NCBI GenBank assembly: GCA_947561585.1
Contig: CANNZV010000330.1
Coordinates: forward strand, 343,310-407,309
DNA from: Caprella mutica
Lineage: Eukaryota; Arthropoda; Malacostraca; Amphipoda; Caprellidae
Direction: 5' to 3'
DNA: 64,000 nt
Made by a program: the position numbers and the translations under genes. Below, piece by piece: positions 38,205 to 52,500 of the stretch. A model generated the notes under the pieces. The model was given only the letters and a program-made list of their open reading frames with translations, was not told the DNA's origin and searched no databases. Within the stretch, counting starts at the first letter, position 1; each line of letters starts with the position of its first letter.

Positions 38205-39840
38205 TCATCTTGTATAGAGGCTAATTACTTTGCAATTCAGGACATTCAATTCCATTTTCCCAGAATTTAAATGTGCCCAGTAACCTGTAGAGAGTTTTGC
38301 AATATTTGAATCGTTAAAATTAATAAATTAAAGAAATAAACACAATTCAGACAAACAGTTTCAAACAATATATTAAGATTGGTGGAACTAAGTATAACTA
38401 TTAATTATAATAATGATTATGAGAACAATAGAAGCCATATCTTTGAAGATTGTTTACACGGAAAATAAGTCAAATAAACAAACAACCGCTAATATCATTA
38501 AATTGGTGATGTTATTGAAGTCAATAATAATATTTACTTTGCAAGATAAATAACTGCTAAAATCATTAATTTGTTTAAGGTACATAAGCTGGGAAAGTTC
38601 TTTATTGTAAGAAAAGGAAGAGAGATGATAGGGTTGCAGTGCTCTGGAAGTGAGTATGAACAGGGTGCTTGAAACAAACTGTCAAGAGTTACCCAACTAA
38701 AGAACTGACTACAATTTTTTTATTTAAAAAGTTATCCAAATTTTTTAAAATTACTCGGATTTCTTTATTGTCTAGAACTGTTATTTTTCTGTTATCCGAA
38801 TTTCAGTTATCAAGATTGACGGGCTTGATTTAAAAAAAAATAGTTATCAAGATTGACAGAATATTTAATAGATGTGAGTACCTGGGTATTTTAGTTATCT
38901 AGATATTACTTGCTTTTTGTAGTTTATCTGTTATCCCCATTTTTTTTATTGGAATTTTGCTGGTTTTCTTATTTTTATTTTCTTCTGAATTGTTCGGTTT
39001 TCCAATTTTCCGGTCTTCTTGATTTTCTGGTTTTTCTAGATTATTCATTTTTCTATATTTTTCGGTCTTCCCCGTATTTCATTTTTCCTGATTTTTTGGG
39101 GTTCCGTATTTTTCGTTTTTTCCGTATTCTACTATATTTCAGTTTTCCGGATATTTCGATCTTCCATATATTTTGCTTTTTCCGGTTTTTCGGTTCTTCG
39201 ATTTTTTTTTCGGAATTTTTGGTTTTAACGACTATAGATTATCCGGATTTCTGAATCCTAACAATTACCGAAATCTAAACAATCCTATCATGGAATTATT
39301 AAAGCTCAACATATATTACTCTCAAACAACCAACCAACAAACAGACAATTACAAGCTGTACCTAGTAGTGTGCACTAGTATTTAGGGTGATCAACTGATC
39401 ATAGATGAAAGAACAGAAATCGATCAAATGTTCGCTTCGTAATTAATTAAGTAGGAAATATTCACATTGTTCACTGTCCGATTTTCTATTATATCCCATA
39501 GAAGAGCAAGAAAGAGAAACTCTATCTCGTATCATCGTATGGTAATTAGATATCTAAGAACACTTTTAAGGGACCTAATGTTTTTTTATGGTAGCGGTAT
39601 AGGTAGCTCATTATGATATGATTATCAAATTTTTCATAATTTTGAGTTATTCAGAAGTACCACACTCTTTTTTTCTTTTGATTAGTCAGTTTAAAAAATA
39701 TGAGGGCAGAGAATAATTTAAATTACATATTATAATAAGTAGATATAACCTAGTTGGAAATGGTTTGCAGTTTTATTTTCAGTAACCTAAGATCTAGTGA
39801 ATAGAGAAATAAAAATATTAGAATGAAGTTGACATTTAAG
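38205..39840. other. Intergenic, with pyrimidine-rich tract
   Basis: The stretch 38925-39245 is a strongly strand-biased T/C-rich tract made of degenerate TTTTCCGGTTTTTC and TTTCTATATTTTTCGG-like units. The 114-residue plus-strand frame over it (rich in Phe, Ser, Leu) is a composition artefact. The region 39400-39830 shares segments with intron 11 of gene C. No gene recognised. Confidence 0.5.
39400..39830 (+). repeat. Segment shared with intron 11 of gene C
   Basis: GTTCGCTTCGTAATTAATTA, AGGAAATATTCACATT, GAAATGGTTTGCAGTTTTAT, TCAGTAACCT and GAATAGAGAAATAAAAA appear in the same order and orientation at about 48640-49150. Confidence 0.72.
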
Positions 39841-39844
39841 GTTA

Positions 39845-40335
39845 AGGGGATCGTTCAGTGTTTTTATGCAATTTTTACCGTTTTTTTATACTTTAGTTCC
39901 CTAGTAAGCATTCAAAAGAAAACTTACACAAAGTTTCATTTCGATGTGACAACTATAAGTCAGTGTGGGAGGGATTGGATAATGTAGGGGAGTGAAAGAT
40001 AGGGTGTGTGCCTATTTCAAAAAGAAAACAAAATAAATGTAAGAAGATAAATAATGAAAAAAAATTCAAAAATGGAAAAAAATAATATTGAGATCGAAAT
40101 TAAAAGAAAGGGCTTCTTTATATTCTTAGGAATTCCGAGCTAAACAGATTACCTTCCATAATGTTTTCTGTAGGACCAGCCTCCATTGAGCAATTAGATT
40201 TCTCGTGGAGGGTGACCCCAAAGTGAAAAAATTAAACGACCAACTTCAAAGATTTTGAGCATTTCACTCCATCAAAATCTCAGCTCAATCGGACCAGTAT
40301 TACTGGTAGCTAGCAAATGCACTGAACGATCCCCT
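39845..40335. mobile_element. 491-bp MITE upstream of gene C
   Basis: The perfect short terminal repeats AGGGGATCGTTCAGTG and CACTGAACGATCCCCT are flanked by TTA on both sides (39842-39844, 40336-40338). This target size suggests PIF/Harbinger; a TTAA reading is possible. It ends 214 bp before the start codon of gene C, so it may contribute to that promoter. No coding capacity. Confidence 0.82.
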
Positions 40336-40549
40336 TTAATTGGTTCATGATTCATGTTAATGACCAATATCCGAGTACTAATGAGTGTCTGTTAGCAGAA
40401 ACTAATGATGAAATCATATTCTTGTAATATTTATGGCTCCTCCATATTTATATCATTACCAATCTAGTTTCAGTGAACAATATTGTACTAGTCATAAGTT
40501 AAATATTTGAATTAAAGGCTCTAAGGATAAAAGAAAATAAAAGACGAGA

Positions 40550-43500
40550 ATGGACAACAAATGGTTACAAAATCCCATGGAGAAAGAGGAACGAATGAAA
40601 CACACTAGGTACTACAAACTCAAAGAAAGAACCAAAAACTTTTTGGAGACCTTCACTGTACACGGGCCCTTCAGGATTTATGAGTAAGTGTCCTAAATTA
40701 TTATAAATATGAAATCGTTTATCCTCATGAGATACAGTTTCCATTCCTACTTCTACTGGCGACTCTGCCATCAAAAGGATACGAATGGTGCACTCAATCA
40801 ATCTTTAAATAATGAACTGGTTTCATTTCAGTATGAATGGAAAGGCGTTTGCAGCTTGGGATATACTTATTTTAATAAATTATAAGGCATACACTTCATT
40901 CTTATGAAAAAATGAACTTAGATCTAAACCAACTTGTAGAGATTGAGATATGAATAAATTGAATATGTATTCCTATTTAACGGGAGTTCATAATATTAAT
41001 CAGCTAAATTCCGACTCTTTCTAACTTTGAGCAACTCTTCACCAGAAAGAGTCTCTAAATCTTGCTGAACTGGATTTGTATCAAGCGCAACGTTTCTTAT
41101 AGTTTGTTAATATAATGTATGTTTTGAAGCAATGATTTTTATTCGTTTTTTTGTGATTTGAGGATTAAGTTAGAGTGCCAGAATTTACCTGCTTCACCTT
41201 AGATTAAACAAGATTATTGCAATGGGATACTTAATTAATTTAAAAATATTCAATTTGTTTTAGTACACCTAATTAGTTTAATATAAAAATATTTAACTTC
41301 AGCAACAAGCATCCACTGCGGAAGTTTTTCTGGTTCGTGATTTTCTGGTTGTTCTTCGGATTTGCTCTTTTTCAATGTCATTCCATGATAATAGAATACA
41401 AAAAATATTCAACACTGACTTCTATCAAGGTGATTCACTGAAATACTTCTTCAACCACTCTTTAATATTTTTAGTTAATTGAGGAAATTGTTATTCCAGA
41501 CAAATTTGAATTCATTTTCAGATCAAACACACTTCAGAGCCTATGGATTTCCCAGCAGTTACACTGTGCAATCTCAATCCACTGAACACTAAAGATAATC
41601 TGAAGAATGATGAAACTTACGGTTCTTTCATATCCATCCAAGAACAACAGAGCCAACTGAGTGAGATGATTTGTATAGTATGTTTTCTGTTTTTAAACCA
41701 AAAAAAATTCTCCCGATATTTTTGAGCTTCGAAAGCGTACTTTCATAGTCTATATCTGAATAAACTGGGTCATATAATCCGACCTTAATTGTTTGTATGA
41801 ATATTTGAATGGTTATTCATCTAAAAATTTGAATATTTTCAGATTGTCAGCCTAATGAGCTCTCAGAAGACGAAGAATTAGGTAAGTTGTTAAAATTTAA
41901 TACCTCAAATATTCGAATTCATTGAATCTAAAGAGATTAATCCAAACTGCAGAATATTGCCATTCTGTCGACCCGAGCTGCAAGAAGATAAATGATTTCA
42001 GCAAAAGACTAGGTTTCATGATCTTTCGTGACTACGATGAAATGGATTTTGAAAACCACAACGGATCATTGCAGTATGACGAAGACTACTATGAAATGAA
42101 TCCTGACCCTGATCAAGTAGCTCCTACTCCAAAGGCAGGAAGTAAATATTTTGGTGTTTGATCGTTATCTCAGCATTATTATTTTGATCTGATTACACTT
42201 ATTCAAATATACAGAGTAGTTCCAAAACGAAAAAATAATTAGAATAAAGTTCTTGACTTAATTTCAAAATTATTATATTTGTATTTGCTTTATAAGTGAC
42301 AACTTCTACCGAAACAGGTTCAAAGCAGGAAAAAATAATGGATACGGAAGTGTTCATCGACAGGATAAAGTGCAGCTTCATCTTCCAGTTCCTTGTACAC
42401 ATTGCAGATACGGATGACCAAGATAAAACCCTAACGCTAAGATACTACGGATTAACTCTAGGCAATACCTCTAAATGTGAAAACAGTTAGTACAACATCT
42501 CTAGGAGACATTTTGCATCTTAACCTACTAAGAATAGAAGGATTTCAAGTATTCAGATATTTTGAAAAGGTTTTTAACATATACTGTATATACAGGATCT
42601 AAAGGAAACAACACTGTTCATTATCATTTTGAAAATTTGAATGAACTATCATGGAATTCCTAACTTCAATAAAAATTCTCACATGGAAAACAACCTACCT
42701 CACATGAATCTCCGAATAAAAAAAAACCTTAAGATTTTTCTGCAATTTCATTATAATTATTTGATGATTTCCTTATTTATAGAGGACTTCAAAGAAGGGA
42801 CAGTAGGGTACATCTATCTCTGTAAGAAGATCGTCTATTTGGATAGCCACGGATATTATTTCAACATCACTCATTGTAAGTCACGATCAAATTAAGTGGT
42901 TCAGTGACCATATTTACATCTGACCAAAGTATTGATTGAAATAAAGTTATTGTATGTCAAAGCACTGATTTGATATTTGGATATATTGATCATATGTTTG
43001 TGAAGTTCTGAAAATATTTCACACTATATAATTTTCAAAAAATAAAAAAAGAACACACTTTTATTTGGAGAATAATATCAAATTTGGCAACATGACTCGA
43101 ACTCAAAAGAAAAACTTAGCTTCTAACTTTTGTGGCAATTTTTGTGTGAATCTATGCGCAAATATTTCTAATTTCTTAAACTGTATATCCTTCGTTAAAA
43201 TATTTACAGCACCTGAATTTAAGCCGGATCCAACTCGAAAAGGATATGGAACAATTCCATGTGCGACAAATCCAGAAAAAATCTACAAGTATGAAGGTAC
43301 GGATTCATTATAAGCACTTGAGCCGATTAAAAGAAAAGAAGAGATATAAATGACTATAAATATGGTATTGCTGAGACGAATTAAGAAAGAATTTCAACTT
43401 TTTGGAAACACCCAATCGGGATCCAACTATTTACAGGTTAAATCTAACAGTTCTACATTATCTGTTATGTAAGTGAAAATATAATTTAACAAGATAATTT

Positions 43501-46500
43501 GATTTTTATCTTGGAAACCTGCAGGTATCATAAATACGAACTCAAATAATATGTATAATCTATTTTTTCCTATAATCAGGGTGTCCCACAATAATTGCAA
43601 CCCATGTTATTGCTAATATCTCTGCCAATATTGAATACATGTTTTTTTTAATTAAATTTGCAAAGAAGGGACCATAGCAACGAATAATTATTGAACTGTC
43701 TTCGACAAGAATGCAATAAATACTTTACGTTACTACATATTTGTTGGCTAAATTATTCCAAATACTTGAATTTAGTTTTTTGAACAGAAATTTAAAAGTA
43801 AAGGAATATTCAACAGCATCAACAAGAACGTAGACACACCCAATTCTGGCAAAGCTGACTGCAAGATCTTATGACAGTGTGAAAACGTGGACCGACAGTT
43901 TGTCCCAGGACAATTGGGCCCGCCAAAAATTGGGCCCAAGACAATTGGGCCCCGGACAGACCCCAAGACAATTGGGCCCACGACAATTGGGCCCCGAGAC
44001 AATTATATAATTTTCAATTTTTTTCTTCAGATTTTACTGTATTAACTTAATTAAATACCCTTGCTACTGTAATAACTAGGTTTGTGACATTATGCGTTTT
44101 GCATATAAATATAGTCTTTAGCATATTTAAAATAAAAAATATTCCTTAGATGACAAAAATATTTTCGTTATGAAAAATATATATTTTTTAATAGAACATA
44201 TTCTTTTCGTGAATAAATACTATTATTCTTTTATACTACAACAATTTTCTGTTCTGAGATAGGTCATGTAAGCAATAAATTTCCTAGTTACAATACCTCT
44301 ATACAGGGTGGCGCAAAAAAAAAAAAGGAAACCCATTTTATAACTAGTTTATTTTACAGACTATCAAAGCTAAAACTTTTCTCAAAACAGTGTTTGATTC
44401 GTTTACTTTTTCTGCATCTACCTTAATAATTTGTTGAGAGTTACGAAAAAATTAAACATCCTACAGCGAATTAAGAAAAAAGTAGGTAAAAAGGGCTTGC
44501 GCGAGTACGAAATAAACAAAAAAAATCATAATAGAAATAATTTATTTCCATTAGGTAGTAGTAAAAAATAAATCCTATAATTTTTCATTCAATTAACGTT
44601 ATTGTTATTGACTCTTTCATTCATTGAAATACATCTTCATCACCAAACACGATATCTTCTACAAAATGTGCATTTCTTTGCAGAAACCATTTTGCAAAAT
44701 TTAGACGGTGCGGTAAATCAGTTCTAAGAGTTCGAGCCTTGCATGCATCTTTAAAGGATGATATCTAAAATCGTGTTTAACAATTTAGTGAAATGTGTCT
44801 TAAATGATATCTAATATTTACCTTCTGATTGATATTTTTGTATTCTCAATATGCTGTTCATGAAAAAGATTATAGTTTTCATGTGTTCATTCTTTTCTCC
44901 TGCGACATGATCACTTTTTATTCAAATTGAAGGTGGTTTCTTTAGTTTTGAACTTATTAACATTTTTCAATACGGTTTTATAGTTGTTGGAAATCTTTCC
45001 AGAAAGCGTTGTTCAAAATGTGGTTGAACCTGCGTAAAACTCACAGTAATCAAAAAAAATTGTCACAACAAAAACTCTTTATTCTTTTGAAAGCTGCATT
45101 TTGAGGGTTTCGAATAGGATATACAAATTAACGGCGAGATGATTTTATAAGGATAACAATTTTACCTTCAAAAAACAACTTTCAAAAGGTAATTATTAGT
45201 TTTTTTTTTTTTTTGTTACAAAAAATAGTAGAATTTAATGTTTTTACATCCATATGAAATGAGTTATACCTCTTATGATTTTTTTCATATAGTTCGTGCT
45301 CGCGCAAGCCCTTTTTATTTACCTTTTTTTAATTCGCTGTAAGATGTTAAATTTTTTCGTCGTAACTCTTAACAGATTATCAAGATAGATGCAAGAAAAG
45401 CAAACAAATAAAACTGTGTTTTTAGAACATTTCTAGCTTTGATAATTTGTGAAATAAACAAATTTGAAAAAGAGTTTCCTTATATTTTGCGCCACCCTGT
45501 ATAGTGAACTCTTGTGAGTTAAATGAGTTAGGATGTAACCAATTGAAAATAAGAATGTAGTTATTTTAGATGAAGAAACAATAGAAAATAAGAATGTAGT
45601 TAACGTGAATTATTTAATGCTGTTCAGTGTTCTATATTGAAGAGGTTTATGAATTATTATTACAAAATGTATTCTCATAATCTCATTTCATTCAAAAAAC
45701 TGTTCAATGTAACGTTTAACCTTTAAAATATACCAATTTTTACCAAATTTATGTCTTTGTCAGACGATGTTCACTTCACTTTGGAACCACATGACATGAT
45801 TTAAAAAAATATGACTTATTTAAATATTTCAAAGTTTTCATTACTTTGAAACATGAGATTAGCATCCAAATGTGAATTAAGGGGATTGCTAATATATACC
45901 TTATCAAGTATATGAATCAAATTAAAAAATTTAAATATATATATAGAGAATATTCCAAAGATAATATTTTCAATGATATTGTGTCATCTGCCCAATTTTT
46001 TTCTGGGCTTAATTGTTTTGGGGCCCAATTGTCGTGGGCCCAATTGTCATTGGCCCAACTGTCGGTGCACCGTGTGAAAGTGGCAAGAGATTTTGTTAGA
46101 GTCAGGATCCTCTTCGATTTTGTCCTCGAACCACCGACACGGCACGTCTAGACACGTTTTGCCATGTCAGCTGGTGTGAGAGTGTATATGATATGTATGA
46201 TTGTATCCTGTATGGGTAATTATGATGATCCTTAAACAAAATTCTTAGTACTGATGAACGTGAAATACCCGCCCAGCTCTTGGCTTCGTCTTCGGATGGT
46301 CTTTTTCAGACTATTTCCAACAAAATTTTTCACAGAAACACAGTCAGGAGATCTTACAGTCAACTTCCTGCCAGATTTGGGTGTGTCAACCATCTTATTG
46401 ATGTTGCTGACTGATTCTTTGGCTTTAAATTTGTGAACCCATTCGAAGACGATAGCTACACAAATTGCTGGGGATAACTGTTGACGTGAAACTCGTGAGA

Positions 46501-49500
46501 TATTTGGCTTGCACCGTTTTGAAAGATTTCGTTAATTTTTTTCCACTTTTTGTCGAAAGGATTTTAAATTCATCTGATTGTCAATTTATTGTTGTTATGG
46601 TCTTTTCTTCTCAAATTTGAAAAAATAAGAAGAATAACAGTTATTAGCTCTATCGTTTGCTCTGACAGTTATAAAATGTTAGAGCTCTATTAGCTCTAAC
46701 ATGGGTATAATTGTGGGACATCCTGTAATTGATAGTGTTGAGTCGGTCGATAACTTGGAACTCGCCTTATCTCTTGGAACTCTGCTTATTCTTCAGAAGT
46801 CATCATTCTACAGTTTGGAGATCATGTAAGTAGAAAAATGGTGAAGAAAATGATTCAGCTGAGCAAGACGACTGACCTGAGTGACTTGCTGAGTCAAGAT
46901 AGATTCGCCCCGCCTAGTACCATCTTTCATGGGAAGAATGTGAGGAACCCTAAAAAAGTCATTGAGTCGTGCAGCATGAACGGGAAACACTGCAGTTACA
47001 AGCAAGTTTACGTTTTCTTGTCCTATTTCTCATGACATTATTTCAATTGAACTCTAAATTTTGTTACTATACAGAATAAAAAATTCTAGAATTTCAATAC
47101 AAAAATAATAAAATTTCAATTTCAATTATATTTTTCTCACTGAATCTTCATTTTATCAATATAGATTCATCGAAATTAATTGATACGAAGTTAAATAAGA
47201 CTAGGAAATGTAAAACAACTGAATATATCTTTTCAGGGATTTCTATTCTAGTTATATCCAAAGTTTTGGAATTTGCTACACTTTCAACAGTCCTTTTGTC
47301 AAAATACCAGGAGCAAGTACAACCTATGCGTACAGACGAGAACATTTCAAACCTGAAAAGTCCTACACGGTTGGACCAAAGGTATTCTTTGATTTATTTA
47401 AGGTAATAGTGATGAATAAATACATTTAAGTTTGTACAAGCTTGAGATATAGTCGAATCTAACTAGCAAGAATTAATGATATTTTCTAAGATCTGCGTAA
47501 CTAAAATGCATCTAAATATAAATTATTGCTTCTCTTCAATTACTTCAGCAGATCATTTCGTTAACCCTAATTACCTAGCCACTGTTTCTGACGGACCAGT
47601 CCTCATGGAAAAATATAATAATAACTTTATTTCGTACCGATTAAGAAGCTGTCTTTTCATGTCCTTTACCTTTACACATATTTATATAAGATTAGATAAA
47701 AACGAAGGTAATGAATAGTAAGATACTCATAGTATGAGCATTTATCCAAATATATTAGAAATATATCAGAGCTCTCTCCAGGCATGAAATGTTTGAATGT
47801 CTTCTTATAATCAGTTAGCTAACTACAAACCTTGTCGGCTTAGCGAAATGTGCCAAAATAAATGAGCGCACCAAGCTTCGTACTGATTGGCTAAGAATAG
47901 TATCTAAGAAATAATCGTTTCTTATCTTTACTTGCAACTTTTATTTTTAAAGTGGAAAATTATTCATCAGCGTTTACCAATGCATGTATAAATATTAAAA
48001 GAAGGTTATTATGAAGGAAAAATAATAAAAAGTCAATTCGTTAAGATCTTATAAGAGTTTTAGTGAGTGTTGGTTCTGACGCACCAGCGGCTAGGTTAGT
48101 GACCAAACTTTTGAATCTAGGTTAGTAGGAATAAGAATAATAAAAACAGATAAATCACAATAAGTGTTTCCTGTTTTAATCAGAATGGTTTGCGGGTTAC
48201 TTTCAACCTGAACAGTGAGGGTTACGTTACTCTCCTCTCACCCGACATAGGACTGAGAGTGACCCTGCATGACCCGTGGGAAGCTCCCTCTCCTTCAGAA
48301 AAAGGGTTTGACTTGGCACCAGGAATGTCTCACTCGATAGCCATTTTAACGGTTGGTATGGAATCATTTTATTATAATATTATATCAGTGTGTAAAATAG
48401 GAATACTATTCGATTTTTTCGTTGTTCAGTTTTATAAATATCAATGAGCTTTTTGCTAACACAGCAGATTAAAAAAGTTCAGAATAGGTCATGACCTATT
48501 TTAACTCCCACTTTCCGACTATTTTGAGTGTTCCATATTTGGGACCTTGAAGGTCCTCTCCAATCTTAATTAGAAAAATCTAGAATTGCTTTAAATTTGT
48601 AGAACTAGGTTATATAACATATAACAATAAGCAGAATTTAACTCGACCAAGTATTGTGTTCGCAATTAATTATATAAGAAATATTCACATTTCGCTTTTT
48701 TTCATTCTGAGATTCATTAGAAGAAAAAATCCACCTAGTTGATAAGGTATGTTGGTTTGTATATACATAGTACATACGGTAACATACCTATTCAAATACA
48801 GTGTTTTAAAAAACTAAAATCAATAGTTCTCTAGATTTGAAAAATGTTATGATATATGAAAACTATTAGTAAGAAATACTTAATTAGGCACTTGGATTCT
48901 TTATATGAATCCATTATCTTGGAATCAGCTTTGTTATTGTTTTGAATAAGTCGGATCTAGTTAGCCTACCGCACATGCAAGCTTTTCTTTGCTTGAAATT
49001 CAAAGGGGTAGTAGAAAGAACGGAAAAAAATCTTAAATCACATATTATAATAATAAAACTATAGAACCAAATTTGAAATGGTTTGCAGTTTTATAATCAG
49101 TAACCTCAGTTCTAATGAATAGAGAAATAAAAAAATAGAGTGGAGGCGACCTATAACATGACACTTATTGCCTAACTCACATCCACAGACGAAGCACAAA
49201 CTGCCTGGTGATCCGTACATCAATTGCGTGGACTCCGATAAACCTAGCACTAGATATGGAATCTACAACTACACCCTTGATGTAATTTGTTTATCAATTG
49301 TTGAAAATATGCTAATATTTGAAAATTTGTCTTTTGGACAGTTGCAGGACAAATAGGTTAGGGTCAACCTAACATTTTAAGAATTATTTTCTTAGTCATA
49401 TCTGGTAAAGGAACATCTTAAAGATGATCAATTAAAGAAGCTATCTACCACATTGCTCCTTTACTCACAAATGTAAGATAGTCTCTTTACTCGATCTGCC

Positions 49501-52500
49501 ATTCAGTTGTCTAATGAAATTATGTCAAATGGATAATTACTCTAAATTGATTAGGCTTTTATAATTATATACTATGTTGTGTATACTTTAATATAAATGA
49601 ATAAGTGTACATGATGAATACTTGGTTCTTCAAAGAAAATTTATGAAAAGTAAAACGTAGACTCTTCAAAAACAAACTAATTTCGATATTTCAACATTTA
49701 AAAACTTTTAAATATTCTTTCAATGTTTTAGACTTCAGATTCAAGGTCGGATCTTTTCTGTTTGCTGGGAGCATTTGAAAATAATGAAAATAATGCAGGT
49801 ATAATAATGCTTTATGAGAACACCTTTCTTTGATGGTAATCTGAAGTGGATTTGGAGAAACATTAAAAAAAATATTATAATTAAAATAACAAATAAAAAT
49901 ATAATCCATATATGATCGAAAATGTGAAACTGTCCGATAAATAAGAACTTTCCCCATTATTCAACAGATCTGTTTCCAGATCGCCATAACACTGATCTGT
50001 TCAAAGAGATGGATATTATTTCATATTCAAATGCGCCCATGAAATATAAAATTGTTGTTATCTGTATAGTATTATTTTATTTTCATAAGCACACAGGAAA
50101 ATGAACTTTTCTGATTACATTGTTTAATTAACCAATTCTGTATTTATTCTAACTAAATTTTATCATTTTCAAATGCGCCCAGTAAACAGAAAAATCCTCA
50201 AAATCATCTACATTACATGGTTCAGACAATTGAATTCAATAATTCAAGAAATTTCTTGATAAATCTAATTAAGTTCTGAATTCATTTTGAAATTGATGCT
50301 AGAATGAACCTTACACCGATTAGTTTACCTCTTCATTTTAGATGTTATTCAATTGTCATAATTTATATTGACCAAGTAGCTATTGCATGAATGCTCTTCG
50401 CCGTAAGAGTTGATGTTAAGTGCAATATTATTTGTAGCTTCATGCAGAGACGAATTAATTTACTTTTCAGGACTTTTAGTCTTTTTTAGAATTTGAAGGC
50501 TATTCTATAATCTTTCCACTATTTTCAAAATACGTAAGGTTAAAAAGATAAAGGGGTTAACCTCAATTTTTTCGTTTCAGTTATGTTACCAGGTATGCTA
50601 TGAGAGACTCTTCAGAGAGCTGTGTCATTGTAAGAATGACTATCTGCACTCCTCTATCTTTGGAAATGATAGCATGAATTTGTGTAACAACTCCCAACTG
50701 ACGTCATGTAAGCTTTTTTTGTATTCACCTTAACGGGCACACAAGTGTGCCACTGCTGTGTGCCCAAATCGCTTCTCAAACGCAATGTGTGGCACTGTTT
50801 TACCAGTAAAGAGTTCGTACTCGCACTACTGAGTGTCACTCAGTTACCTGTTGTTCAGTTTCGATAAGTGTTAGTGACTAATATCTTATCGTAGATGTTA
50901 TAAATACAGTTTAATTATTTAATTTAATAATATAATACTTAGGTAATAGAGTAAAGCTTCTGATTTAAGTAGCAATCGAGAATAAATGAAGGATTATTAA
51001 ATGTACTTGGGTTATGAAGTATTTCCTTTGTTTAAATTATAGAAAAAAATGCCGGTTAGAATATAACCTTCTGCTAATTGGCGAAAGTAATGATATACGT
51101 CAAGAATTGCGTCATAGTTATCCCTCAATAACCATAGTTTTCTAAGATTTTAATCATAGAAAACTTTGTTCATCCGATAAGTGGCTCTGAGTTATGAAGG
51201 GACTACTACTTCATAACTCAGGAGTTTCATTATATTCTGACTCTGTAATATTGTTATTGAATTAAATATTTCTACTATAAAAGTCATAAAAGTCATTGGG
51301 GAGAGGGCATGTAGAGAGGGGAACACAGACGTTTAGATGAGGGGGAGGAGGATTTAGATGTAGGAGAGGAAAAATAGATGGGGAGAGAGGGAAATAGATG
51401 GAGAAGAGGGGGATTTAGATGGGAAGAGAGGGAGATTTCGATGATGAGAGAGTGTGATTAGAATGATAGGAGAAGGGGATTTAGATGGGAAGAGAGGGGG
51501 AATAAGATGGGAGAAGAGGGATATTTAGATGGGGAAAGAAGAGGGTTTAGATAGGGGGGAGGAGGAGCATTAAATTGGGGACAAGAGGTATTTAGGTGAG
51601 GGGGAGAAGTGCTGTATTTATGCACTGCGCAGTAATACCCCTTCATGTGCGCAGTGATACCCCTATGCACTCACTAAAAGTGTTGTGCACAAAAAATTAC
51701 CAATAAGTATTTTATTTATTTAGCTATTATTTCGAAACTGGTTGAGAAGCATCCTCATTCATGACCAATTCATCACAGGAAAAAGAGTTTCTCTAGTACC
51801 TTTAGTTTTTGAGTGAATACAGAGTTTGCGGAATTGTGCACAGTGATACCCCGTCCGACCATATACAGCGAAACTCTTGAGTTATGAAGTATTAGTTTCT
51901 TCATAACTCAGAGCCACTTTACAGCTTATGGACCATGATAGTTTTCTATGATTGAAATCTTGGATAAAACTATAGTCTTTGAGGGATAACTAGGACGAAA
52001 TAGGGATAAAGATAAGGATTTTTATTGATGAAAAGTACAAAAAAATGAACAATAATATTCATCAAGACCTTTTATAATTTCCTAATGATATTATATTTTC
52101 AGGCAAGACATATAAAATTCATGACGTAAATCATTTTCTATAATTTAAACATAGAAAATACTTCATAACTCAGGTGCATTTCACAACTCAGGTCCTTCAT
52201 TACTAGAGTGCTTCATAACGTAGTACTTCATAACTCAGAAATTTTACTGAATATTGCTCTGGCACACAGCAGTGGCACACATGCATTCGCTCCCGGAGCG
52301 ATCCCCCTATTTGTGTGCCACATTCAGAAAAGTGTGTGGCGAAACCTCTGAACACACAGCAGTGACACACTTGTGTGCCCGTGTAAACACCCCTTTACAA
52401 TGAACTGCTATTGAAATTACGTCGATTTAATCAAAAAGCCTGTTCGTATTTTCCTCATCACATCGTCAGGAACCTGTTTCTATTTTTAACATTTTAGGTC

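Noticed and set aside
38910..39254. 114-residue phenylalanine-rich frame resembling a membrane protein
   Set aside because: It lies on a strand-biased T/C tract; hydrophobicity reflects TTT codons, and no start context, splice sites or homologue is evident.
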